A stretch of 48,372 nucleotides of DNA from Candidatus Fermentibacterota bacterium (GTDB lineage Bacteria; Fermentibacterota; Fermentibacteria; Fermentibacterales; JCC-6): assembly GCA_014728175.1 (NCBI GenBank), contig WJMA01000012.1:1-48372 (forward strand), given 5' to 3'. Both the position numbers and the translations under genes were made by a program. Below are positions 24,113 to 33,124 of this stretch, piece by piece. How positions within the stretch are numbered: position 1 is the stretch's first letter; each line of letters opens with the position of its first letter. The notes beneath the pieces were generated by a model. It did no database searches. It was not told the DNA's origin and saw only the letters and a program-made list of their open reading frames with translations.

Positions 24113-25357
24113 TCAGAAACGCTGCCCTCGCCCACCCCCCATGACCGGCTCTATAAGCTTTTCGATGTGGTCTATGCACTTCCTGACGTAGCTCCTCTTT
24201 TCGGAGTATCGGCCCGGGTAGAAGCTTCTCTTGAAGCCGTAAACCAGAACGTTCTTCAGGTCCTCCAGGTCCAGCCGGAAAGTCCGCACGGCCCTCAGCA
24301 GCTCGTCGGTAACCGTGGTTCGGGATACGGTTCTGTTGTCGGTGCATAGGGCCACGGATATCCTGTGCTCCATCATTCTGCCGAATGGGTGATCCTTCAG
24401 ATCCTCCATGCTGGGGGTGATCTGCATGTTGGAGGTAAGGCACACCTCCACGGTTATCCTGCGGTCGGCTATGTACTGGGCCAGAGCTTCCACGTAGGCC
24501 TCGCGGTCCTTTATGGTCGGGTCGCTCACCGCGCCGGCGTTGAAGAGCGACGTGCCGTGACCGATGCGGTCGGCGTTGAGATCGGTTATGGCCTGGAATA
24601 TGCTCTCCGGACCGTATGCCTCACCCGCGTGGACGGTCTTCTTGAGGAAACACCTCTGAGCCTTGGCGAAGGCCTCCCGGTGATGGGCCGCCGGATAGCC
24701 GGCCTCGGCTCCGGCCAGGTCCACGCCCACCACTGGAAGCCCGTATTGGTCCCTGGCCCGGGCGGCGGCTCCCACCAGCTCCAGGGAGGCCAGCCCGAAT
24801 ATGGTGTCGGGGTCGGTGTGCCTGTGCAGCTTGAGAAAGCTGCCGTGGTAGTCTGAGAGCTCCTCGTCGAAGTACCTCAGTGAACAGGCGATTATCCCGT
24901 ACTCGAAGGGCGGCTCCGATCCGCCCTCCACCTCCGGCCTTCGATTGAACTCCCGTTTCGCCCTGTCCATCCCCCGGGATACAGCCCCGAAAACGTCGAT
25001 GTAGTCCATGCCCCCACCCAGGTGAAGCTGTGGGGCGAACCGTACCTCGACGTACCGTACCCCTTCCCTCTGGTTGTCCACGGCCAGCTCGTAGGAAACC
25101 CGCTCAATACTTTCCGGGTCCCGCATCACCAGGTAGCTGTAGCGGAAGCTGCGCAGATAATCTTTCAGATCCTCGTAGGTCTCCTTGTAGACGGTCTCGT
25201 ACAATCCGTCCACCGTACCGGAGGGAAGCTCCATACCCATCTCCGCCGCCAGCTCCAGCAGGGTCTGCGGCCTTATAGAGCCGTCCAGGTGAACGTGCAG
25301 CTCCGGCTTGGGCAGCCTGAGCAGGAGGTCGCGGTCCATCCCCGCCGAACCAGTCAC
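24113..25357 (-). CDS. add: adenosine deaminase family protein
   Basis: A 414-residue metal-dependent hydrolase that would deaminate adenosine to inosine (or a related 6-aminopurine). Zinc and catalytic motifs are all present: HVHLDGS (His21, His23) near the N-terminus, the HAGE motif in KKTVHAGEAYGP, RIGHGTS, and the CTDN Asp motif near the C-terminus. It is longer than bacterial Add (about 340 aa) through insertions such as the NRRPEVEGGSEPPF loop. GTG 25357 overlaps the S9 peptidase stop (GTGA), consistent with coupling; ATG 25339 is an alternative. Adenine deaminase or another purine specificity cannot be excluded. Confidence 0.85.
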   Translation of the reverse strand: MTGSAGMDRDLLLRLPKPELHVHLDGSIRPQTLLELAAEMGMELPSGTVDGLYETVYKETYEDLKDYLRSFRYSYLVMRDPESIERVSYELAVDNQREGVRYVEVRFAPQLHLGGGMDYIDVFGAVSRGMDRAKREFNRRPEVEGGSEPPFEYGIIACSLRYFDEELSDYHGSFLKLHRHTDPDTIFGLASLELVGAAARARDQYGLPVVGVDLAGAEAGYPAAHHREAFAKAQRCFLKKTVHAGEAYGPESIFQAITDLNADRIGHGTSLFNAGAVSDPTIKDREAYVEALAQYIADRRITVEVCLTSNMQITPSMEDLKDHPFGRMMEHRISVALCTDNRTVSRTTVTDELLRAVRTFRLDLEDLKNVLVYGFKRSFYPGRYSEKRSYVRKCIDHIEKLIEPVMGGGRGQRF

Positions 25358-27288
25358 AGAGCCTCCAGATCGCCGTCGTCCAGAACCTCCATGGAACTTC
25401 CTTCCATATCCTCACCGATCGGCTGACACCTTCCGCCCAGATGCTCGGACAGGAACTGCCCGGCAACCGCGAAGAAGGATGTCCTGTTCTCCGGCCTCTG
25501 GAAGCCGTGCCCCTCGTCCGGGTATAGCAGGTAGGTCACGGGTAATCCTTTCTCCCGCATGGCTCCCACTATCTGGTCTGACTCCATCTTGGTTACCCGG
25601 GGATCGTTCGATCCCTGGCCTATAAGGAGGGGCCGGACTATACGGTCGGCCCTGGTTATGGGCGACCTCTCCAGGAGATATTGCTTGCCGTCGTCGTTAT
25701 CGGGAAAAGCTCCTATCCGCTTTCCCATCATGGGCATCATCGGGGCCCAGTACTCCGGAACGTTCTGTAGGAGGGTCACCAGGTTGGAGGGCCCGAACCT
25801 GTCCACGCCGCAGGTGAAGACCTCCGGAGTAAACGTCAGCCCCACCAGCGTCGCGTAGCCTCCGTAGCTTCCGCCCATGATCGCCACCCGGTCGCCGTCG
25901 GCGTAGCCCTTATCGACTGCCCACTGCACCGCGTCGACCAGATCCCGGTGCATCTTGCCGGCCCATTCGCCGTTACCGGCGTTTACGTAGCTCTTACCCA
26001 GCCCGGTGGAACCGCGGAAGTTCACGCTTAGGACGAAGTAGCCCCGGTTGGCCAGCCACTGGTGACGAGGGGAGTAGCCCCAGTGGTCCCTGGCCCAGGG
26101 GCCTCCATGGACCAGCAGAACCATGGGAAGCGGAGTGTCGGGTGGAACCGGCTCCTCGCTGTCGAGGCGGCTCGGGAGGGTGAAGTAGCTGACCAGACCC
26201 ATGCCGTCTCGGGACTCGATGACCGTGGGGTGCATGCGAGAGAGGTTGATCCGGTTGAGCTCGGGGCGGCTGTGGCAGAGCAGCTCGGTCTTTTTCTGCT
26301 CTCTGTAATAGAGGTGATAGCTTCGGGATCGGTCGTCCGGCGTCAGCGCGACTATCCACAGGTCATCGTCCAGGTTCCTGGAGGTCACGATCGGATCCCC
26401 ACGTCCCAGGGTCTGGAGGTAGTCGATATCCTCGCGGACATCGTCGTCGATCACCTGGTACTCCATTCGCTCGTACTCGAACAGGCCGGCCTGGATGGAT
26501 CTGGTGGTGGGGTGAATCAGCATTCCCCTCCCGGTGAAATCGGCCTTGGGATGCTCCGCGTGGGTCTTCCATTCCCCGGTCCGCAGGTCGAGCGAGCGCA
26601 ACGCCGAGGTATTCCGGTCCCTGGACCAAGTCAGCCATAATCGGCCGTCGGCGTCGGTAATTACGGGTCCGGTATTGATCGTGTCCTCTGGCCCTACCCG
26701 GTACAGCGGCTCCCATTCGTCGTCGTGCCACAACAAGCACTCCGCACCGCCATCCTCCAGGTAGCGGACGCCGTCCACCAACTCGAGGTCGAGGTCGAAG
26801 CCGAAGCCGGCGAAGCCGTCGTTCCGCACCAGCAGCTCGCGCTCACCGGATGAAAGGTCGACCGCGTGGACATCTCGGAACCTGGGATCACGATCGTTCA
26901 TAGACACCAGAATTTTATCCGGCAGCCTGGGGGTCTGATCGGTGGGAAAGGCGCTCACCCCTTCCACCGGAGTGAGGTCCGTTTCCCGGCCGGAATCGAC
27001 TTCCACGCAGTACACGTGGAAGTTCTCGTCGCCGTCGCTGTCCCGGATGTAAATCAGTCTGCCGGGGGAGTAGGTCCACTGGAACCACCGTATGCCCCGA
27101 TGGGTATTTGAGGTTACGGGTTCTGCTTCCTCAAAGCCGTGCAATGGAGCCACCCAGATGTTCATCACCCCGTCCAGGGGGGCGAGGAATCCGATTCTCC
27201 TCCCGTCAGGGCTTATCCTGAGCAGGACTTTCCGAGGGTTTCCGAAGTAAGTCCTTCTGGGTACCAGGGGTAAGTCAGAGTCTGTCAT
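25354..27288 (-). CDS. S9 family (prolyl oligopeptidase-type) serine peptidase
   Basis: 644 residues: a seven-bladed propeller N-terminal part (about 1-370; blades such as SPDGRRIGFLAPLDGVMNIWVAPL and WTYSPGRLIYIRDSDGDENFHVY) and a C-terminal alpha/beta hydrolase. The nucleophile is Ser474 in GGSYGGYA, with the Asp in GQGSNDPRV and the His in DEGHGFQRPEN completing the triad. No signal peptide, so probably cytoplasmic, cutting short peptides (acylaminoacyl- or dipeptidyl-peptidase type). It lies between the UvrD-like helicase (22 bp upstream) and the add gene (4-bp overlap). Confidence 0.9.
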   Translation of the reverse strand: MTDSDLPLVPRRTYFGNPRKVLLRISPDGRRIGFLAPLDGVMNIWVAPLHGFEEAEPVTSNTHRGIRWFQWTYSPGRLIYIRDSDGDENFHVYCVEVDSGRETDLTPVEGVSAFPTDQTPRLPDKILVSMNDRDPRFRDVHAVDLSSGERELLVRNDGFAGFGFDLDLELVDGVRYLEDGGAECLLWHDDEWEPLYRVGPEDTINTGPVITDADGRLWLTWSRDRNTSALRSLDLRTGEWKTHAEHPKADFTGRGMLIHPTTRSIQAGLFEYERMEYQVIDDDVREDIDYLQTLGRGDPIVTSRNLDDDLWIVALTPDDRSRSYHLYYREQKKTELLCHSRPELNRINLSRMHPTVIESRDGMGLVSYFTLPSRLDSEEPVPPDTPLPMVLLVHGGPWARDHWGYSPRHQWLANRGYFVLSVNFRGSTGLGKSYVNAGNGEWAGKMHRDLVDAVQWAVDKGYADGDRVAIMGGSYGGYATLVGLTFTPEVFTCGVDRFGPSNLVTLLQNVPEYWAPMMPMMGKRIGAFPDNDDGKQYLLERSPITRADRIVRPLLIGQGSNDPRVTKMESDQIVGAMREKGLPVTYLLYPDEGHGFQRPENRTSFFAVAGQFLSEHLGGRCQPIGEDMEGSSMEVLDDGDLEAL

Positions 27289-27310
27289 GGCCGCCTTTCC
27301 GCCTCTATCG

Positions 27311-29254
27311 TCAAACGTCTCTCCACGGGGTGATGGTCCCGTCTCCGGAATCGGTTTCCTGCAAGACCCCCACCTCCCTCTTCACTATTCCGTCGGGAAT
27401 GCCGTGCAACAGGTAGGCCACTCCGCCGGCGCTGTGGGCGGCGGTGGCTCCTCCCCAGAACACTGTCTTGCTTCCCCATGTACACGATCGGGTCAAGATA
27501 AGCTCGTCTCGGGCCCTGGTCATGCCCACGTACAGTACCCGCCTTTCCTCCTCCTCCTCGTCGAAGTTGCCCAGGCTCCTTACGTGGGGATACATGTTGG
27601 GCTCCACCTTTATCAGGTAGCATACGGGGGATTCCGTGCCCTTGGCGCTGTGAGCGGTTATCAGGGTGACCGCGTCCTCACCCTCCAGCCTCCGGGCGTC
27701 GGTGCGGGACACCGGATCCAGGGCATAGGTCTGCAGAAACGAGGTCAGGCTTCGGTGCCTGCGGGCCAGCCTGGCCAGCAGCTCCAGGTCGCTTTTCCTC
27801 GCGTTCCAGTTGGGGTACTTCTTCTCCAGCAGAGGAGCCAGAAATTCCCCGGACCTCTCCACAACCTCCGCCGGCGCCTCGCTGTGCTCGACCACCAGAT
27901 CCAGACCCTTCAGGACCCGCGGGTCCTTGCTCCAGTTGTCTCGAAGCCACGCGGCCGCCTCCTCACCACTCTGCCTCTCTCTCAGGCCTTCCACCACCCG
28001 GGCCGCGGTGACGTCCCCTATTCCCCGCCACAGGGTAAGGTACCTGACCCAGGCCAGTTCGTCGCGATGGCTTACCGCCGATCTGATCAGGCAAAGCAGG
28101 TCCTTCACGTGGGCCGATTGGAACAACTGGGTTCCACCGATGAACCGGTAGGGAACCTCCATCTCCACCAGCACCGCCTCCAGGTGTCTGGCGGCCCGGG
28201 CGCTGCGGGTGATAACCATGTGGTCGCTCCAGGTAGCTCCCCCTTCGTGTCTTTCCACGAGATCCTCGGTAACCCAGGTGGCCTCCTCGAACCGGTCATC
28301 AAAGTCTATGAGGCGGGGAAGGATTCCCTTTCCCCGGTTGGCCCTGAGGTGCTTGTCGTATCCCAGGGGCGACTCCTCCAGCAGCCAATTGGCCAGGTCC
28401 AGTATCTCCTGGGTCGACCTGTAGTTCTCCTCCAGCCTGAGGACCACTGATCGGGGGACCCGCTCGGTGAAGGAGTGGACGTTACGGAAATCAGCCCCCC
28501 GGAAGGCGTATATGCTCTGGGCGTCGTCCCCCACGCAGAAAAGCTCGGCCGGGTCGCGCAGGCCGTCGAGTATCAACCATTGAAGAGGGTTGGTGTCCTG
28601 CATCTCATCGACCAGCAGATGATCGTACATTCCCCTTAGCTTGTCCCTGACCGAGGGAACCTGGTGCAGTATCCGGGCGAACCGGAACAGTATGTCGTCG
28701 AAGTCCAGGTAGCGGCTTACCTTCTTGCGTTTGTTGTACTCCGCTATGCAATCTATGATCTTCTCCACCATTTCGGGGTCGAAGTCGGAGTACCTCTCCA
28801 GGTACTCACGCAGAGGACGGTTGGTGTTTCGGGCGTAGGAGCAGGCGTTGACCAGCTTCGAAGCGCTGGGGAACGACCGTCCCTTCTCCCTGAACCGGGC
28901 CCGGGCCAGTCTCATGAGCTGTATCTGGTCGTCCCGGTCTATTACGGTCTCTTTCTCCATCTCGAACTGCCGGGGCATCCGCCGCATGGTGAGCAGGCAG
29001 AAATGATGGAAAGTACCCGCCAGGACCCTGGAAGCCTTCTTGCCCACCTCGCTGCGGAGTCGACCGATCATCTCCCGGGCCGCCCGCCTGGTGAAGGTGA
29101 GAAGAAGGATCCTGGAGGGGTGCACTCCCTGCGCTATTAGCCAGGCCGCACGGGCCACAATGGTCATCGTTTTCCCCGTCCCCGCCCCGGCGAGAACCAG
29201 CACGTGGGACCCGGTATGCTCCACCGCTTTTCTCTGCTGGGGATTCAGTTCCAT
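27311..29254 (-). CDS. UvrD/Rep-family superfamily 1 DNA helicase
   Basis: From ATG 29254 the product has 647 residues. Motifs in order: Q-motif LNPQQRKAV (3-11), Walker A GAGTGKT (23-29), motif Ia LTFTRRAAREM, motif II VDEMQDTN, motif III GDDAQSIYAFRGA, motif IV LEENYRST, motif V ITAHSAKGTE, motif VI VLYVGMTRARDEL. Compared with UvrD/PcrA (about 720-750 aa) it is shorter at the C-terminus. The frame stays open to 29485, but that extension has no homology and would overlap the upstream gene, so I reject it. It probably acts in DNA repair or fork restart. It follows the Mut7-C gene by 29 bp. Confidence 0.9.
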   Translation of the reverse strand: MELNPQQRKAVEHTGSHVLVLAGAGTGKTMTIVARAAWLIAQGVHPSRILLLTFTRRAAREMIGRLRSEVGKKASRVLAGTFHHFCLLTMRRMPRQFEMEKETVIDRDDQIQLMRLARARFREKGRSFPSASKLVNACSYARNTNRPLREYLERYSDFDPEMVEKIIDCIAEYNKRKKVSRYLDFDDILFRFARILHQVPSVRDKLRGMYDHLLVDEMQDTNPLQWLILDGLRDPAELFCVGDDAQSIYAFRGADFRNVHSFTERVPRSVVLRLEENYRSTQEILDLANWLLEESPLGYDKHLRANRGKGILPRLIDFDDRFEEATWVTEDLVERHEGGATWSDHMVITRSARAARHLEAVLVEMEVPYRFIGGTQLFQSAHVKDLLCLIRSAVSHRDELAWVRYLTLWRGIGDVTAARVVEGLRERQSGEEAAAWLRDNWSKDPRVLKGLDLVVEHSEAPAEVVERSGEFLAPLLEKKYPNWNARKSDLELLARLARRHRSLTSFLQTYALDPVSRTDARRLEGEDAVTLITAHSAKGTESPVCYLIKVEPNMYPHVRSLGNFDEEEEERRVLYVGMTRARDELILTRSCTWGSKTVFWGGATAAHSAGGVAYLLHGIPDGIVKREVGVLQETDSGDGTITPWRDV

Positions 29255-29283
29255 GGTCTTCCCGTCAAAGTGACTCCCGGCCG

Positions 29284-30066
29284 TTACTCCGGCTCCAACT
29301 CCGTGGATATGCCAAGTCTGGACAGCAACTTCTTCAAGGCTCCGAAGTGGCTTCCCCTCCAGTATATCTTGCCGCAATCCCTGCACATCTTGAACCGGTC
29401 GTAGTACCTCTTGGTCAACGGTTCCAACCGGTCGATTATCGCCTCTTTTTTCACCGGCTCCAACTCTCCACCGCACTGGACGCACCTCTTGAACGGCTCC
29501 ACCGAGCCCCTCAGGTCCAGCCTGTCCAGGACCTCCCTCGCCTGCTCCACCGGGTGGTCGGACCTGATGTAGCAGCCGTGGGTCACTATGCGCCTTTTCA
29601 ACAGCGCGATGTCCCTGGTCAGAAGTATGCGATTCTGCTGCACGGACATCCGGGCCAACTCATCGTCGGGCAAGTCTCCGGGGAAGGCGGCGTCGAAGCC
29701 CAGGAGCCTGAGTATGAAGGCCAGCTTTCCCAGATGAACGTCCAGAAGGAACCTGGTCTTCCGCAGCGGCGCCGGGCGCAGCCTGACCACGGGCGAGACG
29801 TCCATGGACTCGAAGACCGGGTAGACGCTCATCCTGTCACCCGGACTGACGATCCGGTCGAAGCCCACCGACCGGCCGTTGAGGAGCACCAGATCCACCT
29901 CGGTATGGGGCACCCCCATGGACTCGATCAGGTGCTTCACCGTGGGCCTGCCCTTAACGGCAACCGAGAGCTCCCTGTTGGCGCGCCGCGAAGGTAGGAA
30001 ATCGTTGAGCTCGGCGTAGAACCGGATTCTCGCTTCCCCTCCGGGTTCCGCGATCTGGTCGGTCAT
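29284..30066 (-). CDS. Mut7-C RNase domain protein with ubiquitin-like N-terminal domain
   Basis: 260 residues. The N-terminal half is the beta-grasp 'Mut7-C ubiquitin' domain (ARIRFYAELNDFLP ... GVPHTEVDLVLLNGRSVGFDRIVSPGDRMSVYPVF). From about residue 100 comes the Mut7-C PIN-like RNase domain (RFLLDVHLGKLAFILRLLGF, NRILLTRDIALLKR) with acidic residues typical of PIN nucleases. A C-terminal zinc ribbon follows (CVQCGGEL and CRDCGKIYWRGSH). ATG 30066 is chosen over 30117 because GAGGAGG lies 4 nt upstream and the ubiquitin fold begins here. RNase activity of these proteins is predicted from family, not established for this one. First gene of the minus-strand run. Confidence 0.88.
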   Translation of the reverse strand: MTDQIAEPGGEARIRFYAELNDFLPSRRANRELSVAVKGRPTVKHLIESMGVPHTEVDLVLLNGRSVGFDRIVSPGDRMSVYPVFESMDVSPVVRLRPAPLRKTRFLLDVHLGKLAFILRLLGFDAAFPGDLPDDELARMSVQQNRILLTRDIALLKRRIVTHGCYIRSDHPVEQAREVLDRLDLRGSVEPFKRCVQCGGELEPVKKEAIIDRLEPLTKRYYDRFKMCRDCGKIYWRGSHFGALKKLLSRLGISTELEPE

Positions 30067-30161
30067 CGTCCTCCTCGGCCGGAACCGCAATGCTGATTGG
30101 AACCGGAACGCAATCACACCTCAAGCTGTTGTGATTATCGGGCTGCACCGGAAGCGTCAAC

Positions 30162-30190
30162 CTGACACGAAGACCCGAGGCTCGTACATT
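30162..30190 (+). promoter_or_regulatory. promoter of the AmmeMemoRadiSam locus
   Basis: CTGACA (30162-30167), 17-bp spacer, TACATT (30185-30190). The predicted start is about 30197, less than 10 nt before ATG 30205, so the first gene may be leaderless, which agrees with its lack of an SD. Confidence 0.5.
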
Positions 30191-30204
30191 ACCGTGTGAT
30201 TTGT

Positions 30205-30462
30205 ATGGACAAAACAATTATTGTGTTCCTCGCCGCCATCATAATGCTGCAGGCCCCCGGACTGCAGGGCGACCGGGATGATTCCCTCGACGTAGGGATT
30301 CCCCTGGTCGGAAGGCTGCTGCGAGGCCTTTCCGATACCGGCAGTGTCGCCTACAGGACACCCTCCACCCCCGACCTCTCCCTGATACGGGACCTGATAA
30401 ACAGGGGAATTCTATCCGACCATCCGGCGGCCTGGACCGTGGTGCGAGACGAAGATGAGTAA
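30205..30462 (+). CDS. small exported protein heading the AmmeMemoRadiSam locus
   Basis: 85 residues from ATG 30205 (GTG 30196 is also possible). An N-terminal signal peptide (MDKTIIVFLAAIIMLQAPG, cleavage near LQG) precedes a short mature region: acidic start, GIPLVGRLLRGLSDTGSVAY, then DLSLIRDLINRGILSDHPAAW. The stop overlaps the amrS start by 8 bp, so it is translated with it. I do not recognise the family. The promoter spacing suggests a leaderless mRNA. It may be a substrate or accessory factor, but there is no direct evidence. Confidence 0.55.
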   Translation: MDKTIIVFLAAIIMLQAPGLQGDRDDSLDVGIPLVGRLLRGLSDTGSVAYRTPSTPDLSLIRDLINRGILSDHPAAWTVVRDEDE

Positions 30463-31447
30463 AGACGTCCAGTGTCTCCTGTGTCCACACGCCTGCGTCA
30501 TGGAGCCGGGCCAGCGAGGCTCGTGCCGGGTCCGCATGAACCTGGACGGCGAGCTGGTTAGCCTGGTCTACGGAAGGCCGGTGGCAGTCCACGTGGATCC
30601 GATAGAGAAGAAACCGCTCTACCACTTCCGTCCGGGCAGCCTTTCCTACTCCCTGGCCACCGCCGGATGCAACCTGGCCTGCAGGTTCTGCCAGAACTGG
30701 GAGATATCGCAATCCGCCCCGGAGGAGGTACCCCCGTACGATCTTCCCCCGGAGGCGGTGGTGGAAGAGGCGGAGAATGCCGGTTGCTCCTCGATAGCCT
30801 ACACCTACACTGAGCCGATCGTTTTCTACGAGTACATGCTGGATACCGCCAAGCTGGCCCACGAGCGCGGACTGCGAAACGTGATGATAACCGCCGGCTA
30901 CATCAACCAGGGCCCATTGAGGGAGCTCTGCGAGCACATGGACGGAGCCAACGTCGACTTGAAGAGCATCCGTGACGACTACTACAGGCAGGTGTGCTAC
31001 GGCAAGCTGGACCCCGTTCTCGATGCCCTCGAGGTGATGGTCGAGCACGGAGTCTGGGTGGAGGTGACCAACCTGGTGGTTCCCACCCTGAACGACGCCG
31101 AGGAAGACCTGCGGGACCTTTCCCGCTGGATTCTGGACAACCTGGGGGAGGACGTGCCCCTGCACTTCTCCCGTTTCTTTCCCACCTACCGGCTGACCAA
31201 CAAGCCTCCCACCCCGGTCTCCACATTGAGAGCCGCCAGGGAAACGGCCCTGGAGGAGGGGCTCAACCACGTATACGTGGGAAACGTGGTTACCGCCTCC
31301 GGCTCACACACCACCTGTCCCGGTTGCGGGGAGACGATGATAGAGAGGGAAGGCTACACCGTAGTTAACAACAGGATCGAAGACGGAATGTGCCCCGAGT
31401 GCGGCACCGAGATAAAGGGAGTGTGGTTAGATGAGCAAGCGCAATAG
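30455..31447 (+). CDS. amrS: AmmeMemoRadiSam system radical SAM enzyme (AmrS)
   Basis: 330 residues. The N-terminal CLLCPHAC (Cys7, Cys10, Cys14) is the family's extra Cys motif. The radical SAM cluster is CNLACRFC (Cys72, Cys76, Cys79) followed by QNWEISQ. Family landmarks DPIEKKPLYHFRPGS, TYTEPIVFYEY, NVDLKS and RFFPTYRLTNKPPTP are all present, and the C-terminus has two more CxxC pairs (CPGCG, CPECG). AmrS always travels with MEMO (AmrB) and AMMECR1 (AmrA) proteins; the reaction is unknown. It starts unusually close to CLLCPH: the 'EAxxYxxL' lead of most family members is absent and appears in the next ORF. Confidence 0.92.
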   Translation: MSKDVQCLLCPHACVMEPGQRGSCRVRMNLDGELVSLVYGRPVAVHVDPIEKKPLYHFRPGSLSYSLATAGCNLACRFCQNWEISQSAPEEVPPYDLPPEAVVEEAENAGCSSIAYTYTEPIVFYEYMLDTAKLAHERGLRNVMITAGYINQGPLRELCEHMDGANVDLKSIRDDYYRQVCYGKLDPVLDALEVMVEHGVWVEVTNLVVPTLNDAEEDLRDLSRWILDNLGEDVPLHFSRFFPTYRLTNKPPTPVSTLRAARETALEEGLNHVYVGNVVTASGSHTTCPGCGETMIEREGYTVVNNRIEDGMCPECGTEIKGVWLDEQAQ

Positions 31448-31631
31448 AACGGCCTCCACGGAAAGAGAAGGCCGCATGAGCAGGCGGACCTTCTTCAAGG
31501 CTCTGGCGGGGATTCTTCTCTCCGCGGGTTCGGTAGCCCTACTTTCCAGGTCCACCGAAGGTTCCGACCGGCGGGAGGCGGAAAGCCTCAGCCGCAGAAG
31601 GGCCATGCACTACAGGAATCTGGCAGGATGA
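31431..31631 (+). CDS. Tat-signal mini-protein resembling an AmrS N-terminal extension
   Basis: 66 residues (or 51 from ATG 31476). A twin-arginine signal is clear: SRRTFFKAL followed by a hydrophobic stretch (AGILLSAGSVALL). The short remainder ends SRRRAMHYRNLAG. That ending resembles the 'EAxxYxxL' lead seen before CxLCPHxC in Tat-exported members of the AmrS family, but here it is a separate ORF after amrS. It overlaps amrS by 17 bp and the lipoprotein gene by 4 bp, so it is embedded in the operon. It could be an exported accessory peptide, or what remains of a second AmrS copy. Confidence 0.6.
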   Translation: MSKRNRTASTEREGRMSRRTFFKALAGILLSAGSVALLSRSTEGSDRREAESLSRRRAMHYRNLAG

Positions 31632-33118
31632 GGTGGCTCTGTCCGATACTGGCCCTGCTGTTGGCCTGCGGAGCCGCCGAGAGCCCGGCCGAAGGAACGG
31701 ATGACCACCCGGAGCGGATAAGGGAACCAGTGGCGGCGGGCAGCTTCTACCCGGCGGACAGCGCTTCGCTGGCCCTGGCGGTCGACGCCTATCTGGATTC
31801 CGCGAATGCCGATCCACTGCAGGGTAGGATAATCTCGGGTGTGGTGCCCCATGCGGGTTACGTTTACTCGGGCAGGACGGCCGCCGAGGTCTTTTCCCAG
31901 CTGGAGGGTTGCAGTTACGACGTGGTATACGTGATGGCTCCCTGCCACCGGGCCTCCCTTCAGGGATTCTCTGTCTACCGGGGCGACGGATACCGGACCC
32001 CGCTGGGAGTGGTACCGGTGGCTTCCGAGCATGCCGATAGGCTCAGAGAGAGCCATCCCTCGGCCTCCTACCTATTCTCCGCGCACGAGCGGGAGCATGC
32101 GATCGAGGTAGAGCTTCCCTTCCTGCAGCGCACCCTCGATCCGGGCTTCAGCGTGGTTCCTTTGGTGGTGGGCCATTGCTCCGTGGACGACATGAGATTC
32201 CTGGCCGAGCTGATCTACGCGGAGGCTTCCCATTGCGACTTGCTGGTTCTCGCCAGCTCGGACCTGTCACACTACCCCCCGGAAGAGCTGGCCAGAGAGG
32301 TTGACTCGACGACCATCGAGACCTACCTGGAAGGCAACCCCGCCTCCTTCGCCGACCGAACGGCTCCCGCCGTGGTTACCCGGGGAGTCTCTACCGTCGC
32401 CTGCGGACGCATGCCCATGGTGGCCACACTTTGCTACCAGAGGCTCTTCAAGACCGCCGGGTCCAGCCTGCTTCACTACGGCAACAGCGCCGACACCGGC
32501 GGAGACCCCAATAGAACCGTGGGCTACGCCGCCATTGCCACCACGGTGGACACCACCGCGGAGGACAGTCCCCTATCCGCCCGGACCAAGAACACCATTC
32601 GGCGCATAGTCCGGGAGGAGCTGCAGCGAGCCGTAGAGGGAAGACCACCGGGAGAGTACGAGGCGGAGGGCGCCGAGATGGAGGTTCTGCGGGGGGTGTT
32701 CGTTACGTACAAGAGCAACGGCGAGCTGCGGGGCTGCATAGGGACCATCCGGCCCCTCTTCCCCCTGGTGGATGCGGTGGCCGGCATGGCCCGATCCGCC
32801 GCTACCGAGGACCCCAGGTTCGAGCCCATCGGCCCGGAGGAGCTTCCGTCCATCGACTTCAGCGTATCCGTACTCACCCCACTGCAGCTGGTCCAGAACC
32901 CGGCCACCGTGGAGGTGGGCCGGGACGGGTTGTACCTTCTAAAGGGGGGAAGCTCGGGAGTCCTGCTTCCCCAGGTGCCGGTGGGGTTGGGATGGTCCCG
33001 GGAGGAGTTCCTGCAGGGGGTCAGTCAAAAGGCCGGCCTGTACCCCGACGCCTACAGAGCGGACGACGCCCATCTTTTCCGCTTCCAGGCCGAGGTCTTC
33101 GGCTCCACCCCGGAGTAG
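31628..33118 (+). CDS. amrB-amrA: lipoprotein MEMO - AMMECR1 fusion (AmrB-AmrA)
   Basis: 496 residues. A lipoprotein signal (MRWLCPILALLLAC, lipobox LLAC, Cys14) is followed by a MEMO domain (about 33-305) and an AMMECR1 domain (about 315-490; GELRGCIGTIRPLFPL is its core motif). MEMO residues matching the metal site of human MEMO1 (His49, His81, Cys244) are His75 in PHAGYVYSG, His107 in APCHRAS and Cys259 in ACGRMP; SSDLSHY is also kept. MEMO-AMMECR1 fusions are known for this system, but a lipid-anchored form implies work outside the cytoplasm. ATG 31628 overlaps the Tat ORF stop (ATGA). Confidence 0.9.
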   Translation: MRWLCPILALLLACGAAESPAEGTDDHPERIREPVAAGSFYPADSASLALAVDAYLDSANADPLQGRIISGVVPHAGYVYSGRTAAEVFSQLEGCSYDVVYVMAPCHRASLQGFSVYRGDGYRTPLGVVPVASEHADRLRESHPSASYLFSAHEREHAIEVELPFLQRTLDPGFSVVPLVVGHCSVDDMRFLAELIYAEASHCDLLVLASSDLSHYPPEELAREVDSTTIETYLEGNPASFADRTAPAVVTRGVSTVACGRMPMVATLCYQRLFKTAGSSLLHYGNSADTGGDPNRTVGYAAIATTVDTTAEDSPLSARTKNTIRRIVREELQRAVEGRPPGEYEAEGAEMEVLRGVFVTYKSNGELRGCIGTIRPLFPLVDAVAGMARSAATEDPRFEPIGPEELPSIDFSVSVLTPLQLVQNPATVEVGRDGLYLLKGGSSGVLLPQVPVGLGWSREEFLQGVSQKAGLYPDAYRADDAHLFRFQAEVFGSTPE

Positions 33119-33124
33119 CTCCGG

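Noticed and set aside
29255-29485. 77-codon N-terminal extension of the helicase
   Set aside because: It would overlap the Mut7-C gene antisense-free frame and has no helicase homology; the Q-motif begins right after ATG 29254.
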